This document shows, in pieces, positions 63,988 to 64,000 of a DNA stretch of 64,000 bases. The translations under genes and the position numbers were made by a program. The DNA comes from Narthecium ossifragum (taxonomy: Eukaryota; Streptophyta; Magnoliopsida; Dioscoreales; Nartheciaceae): NCBI GenBank assembly GCA_963920575.1, contig OY986972.1, positions 14,210,010 to 14,274,009 on the forward strand. Reading direction: 5' to 3'. The notes beneath the pieces were generated by a model that was given only the letters and a program-made list of their open reading frames with translations, was not told the DNA's origin and did no database searches. Numbering within the stretch: the first letter of the stretch is position 1; every line of letters starts with the position of its first letter.

Positions 63988-64000
63988 CTCTTTTGCATGA

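Overview
This is flowering-plant nuclear DNA, and almost all of it is nested transposable elements. The evidence is L1-type LINEs with a C-terminal RNase H, an Athila-type Ty3/gypsy element primed by tRNA-Asp, copia fragments with an initiator-Met primer site, a Mutator-like element carrying plant gene pieces, a hAT with a ZMYM/TTF-type transposase and a PIF/Harbinger element. I cannot name the species. I saw no tRNA, rRNA, CRISPR array or intact single-copy host gene. The only host locus visible in place is two exons of an inositol-phosphate kinase (ITPK family).

Layout. (1) 1-6.9 kb: LINE-0, minus strand, split by two solo LTRs: 1135-3536 (5-bp target duplication AGATA) and 4061-5736 (CTCTC). 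(2) 7.0-8.9 kb: a GC-rich minisatellite, then an AT-rich palindrome array. (3) 8930-25323: LINE-1, minus strand, with a 16-bp target duplication. It lies 19 nt upstream of an ITPK exon and is split by a full-length Athila element (10342-20646; duplication CAAAT; LTRs about 97.5% identical by eye). (4) 25359-25479 and 32250-32339: the ITPK exons, with LINE-2 (minus) in the intron between them. (5) 32648-46950: LINE-3, plus strand, split by a small MITE-like insert and by an 8.0-kb Pack-MULE (34331-42340; 9-bp duplication). The Pack-MULE has 1.84-1.9-kb inverted arms and carries pieces of a SAP-domain gene, an unknown membrane-protein gene, diphosphomevalonate decarboxylase and an alpha/beta hydrolase. 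(6) 47.3-61.1 kb: a decayed Harbinger fragment, then a copia reverse transcriptase split by an Athila-like solo LTR. That LTR holds a hAT element (50137-53468; 8-bp duplication) and a complete PIF/Harbinger element (53535-60748; TTA duplication). (7) 61.1-62.4 kb: copia integrase and protease in inverted orientation. (8) 62384 to the window end: 5' LTR, primer site and gag of a second copia element.

The genes do not form a pathway; they form a stratigraphy in which each insertion interrupts an older one. The element with the most intact coding capacity is the PIF/Harbinger: a Myb/SANT-like accessory protein plus a three-exon DDE transposase, each with open frames and splice sites in phase. 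It also carries an antisense fragment of an OVATE-family gene.

The most unusual signals are: (a) four LTR families from different superfamilies all carry arrays of GATCGATC-type palindromes, in several cases just upstream of a TATA box; (b) the Pack-MULE has captured exons inside both inverted arms; (c) a Harbinger element with a transduplicated OVATE-family fragment.
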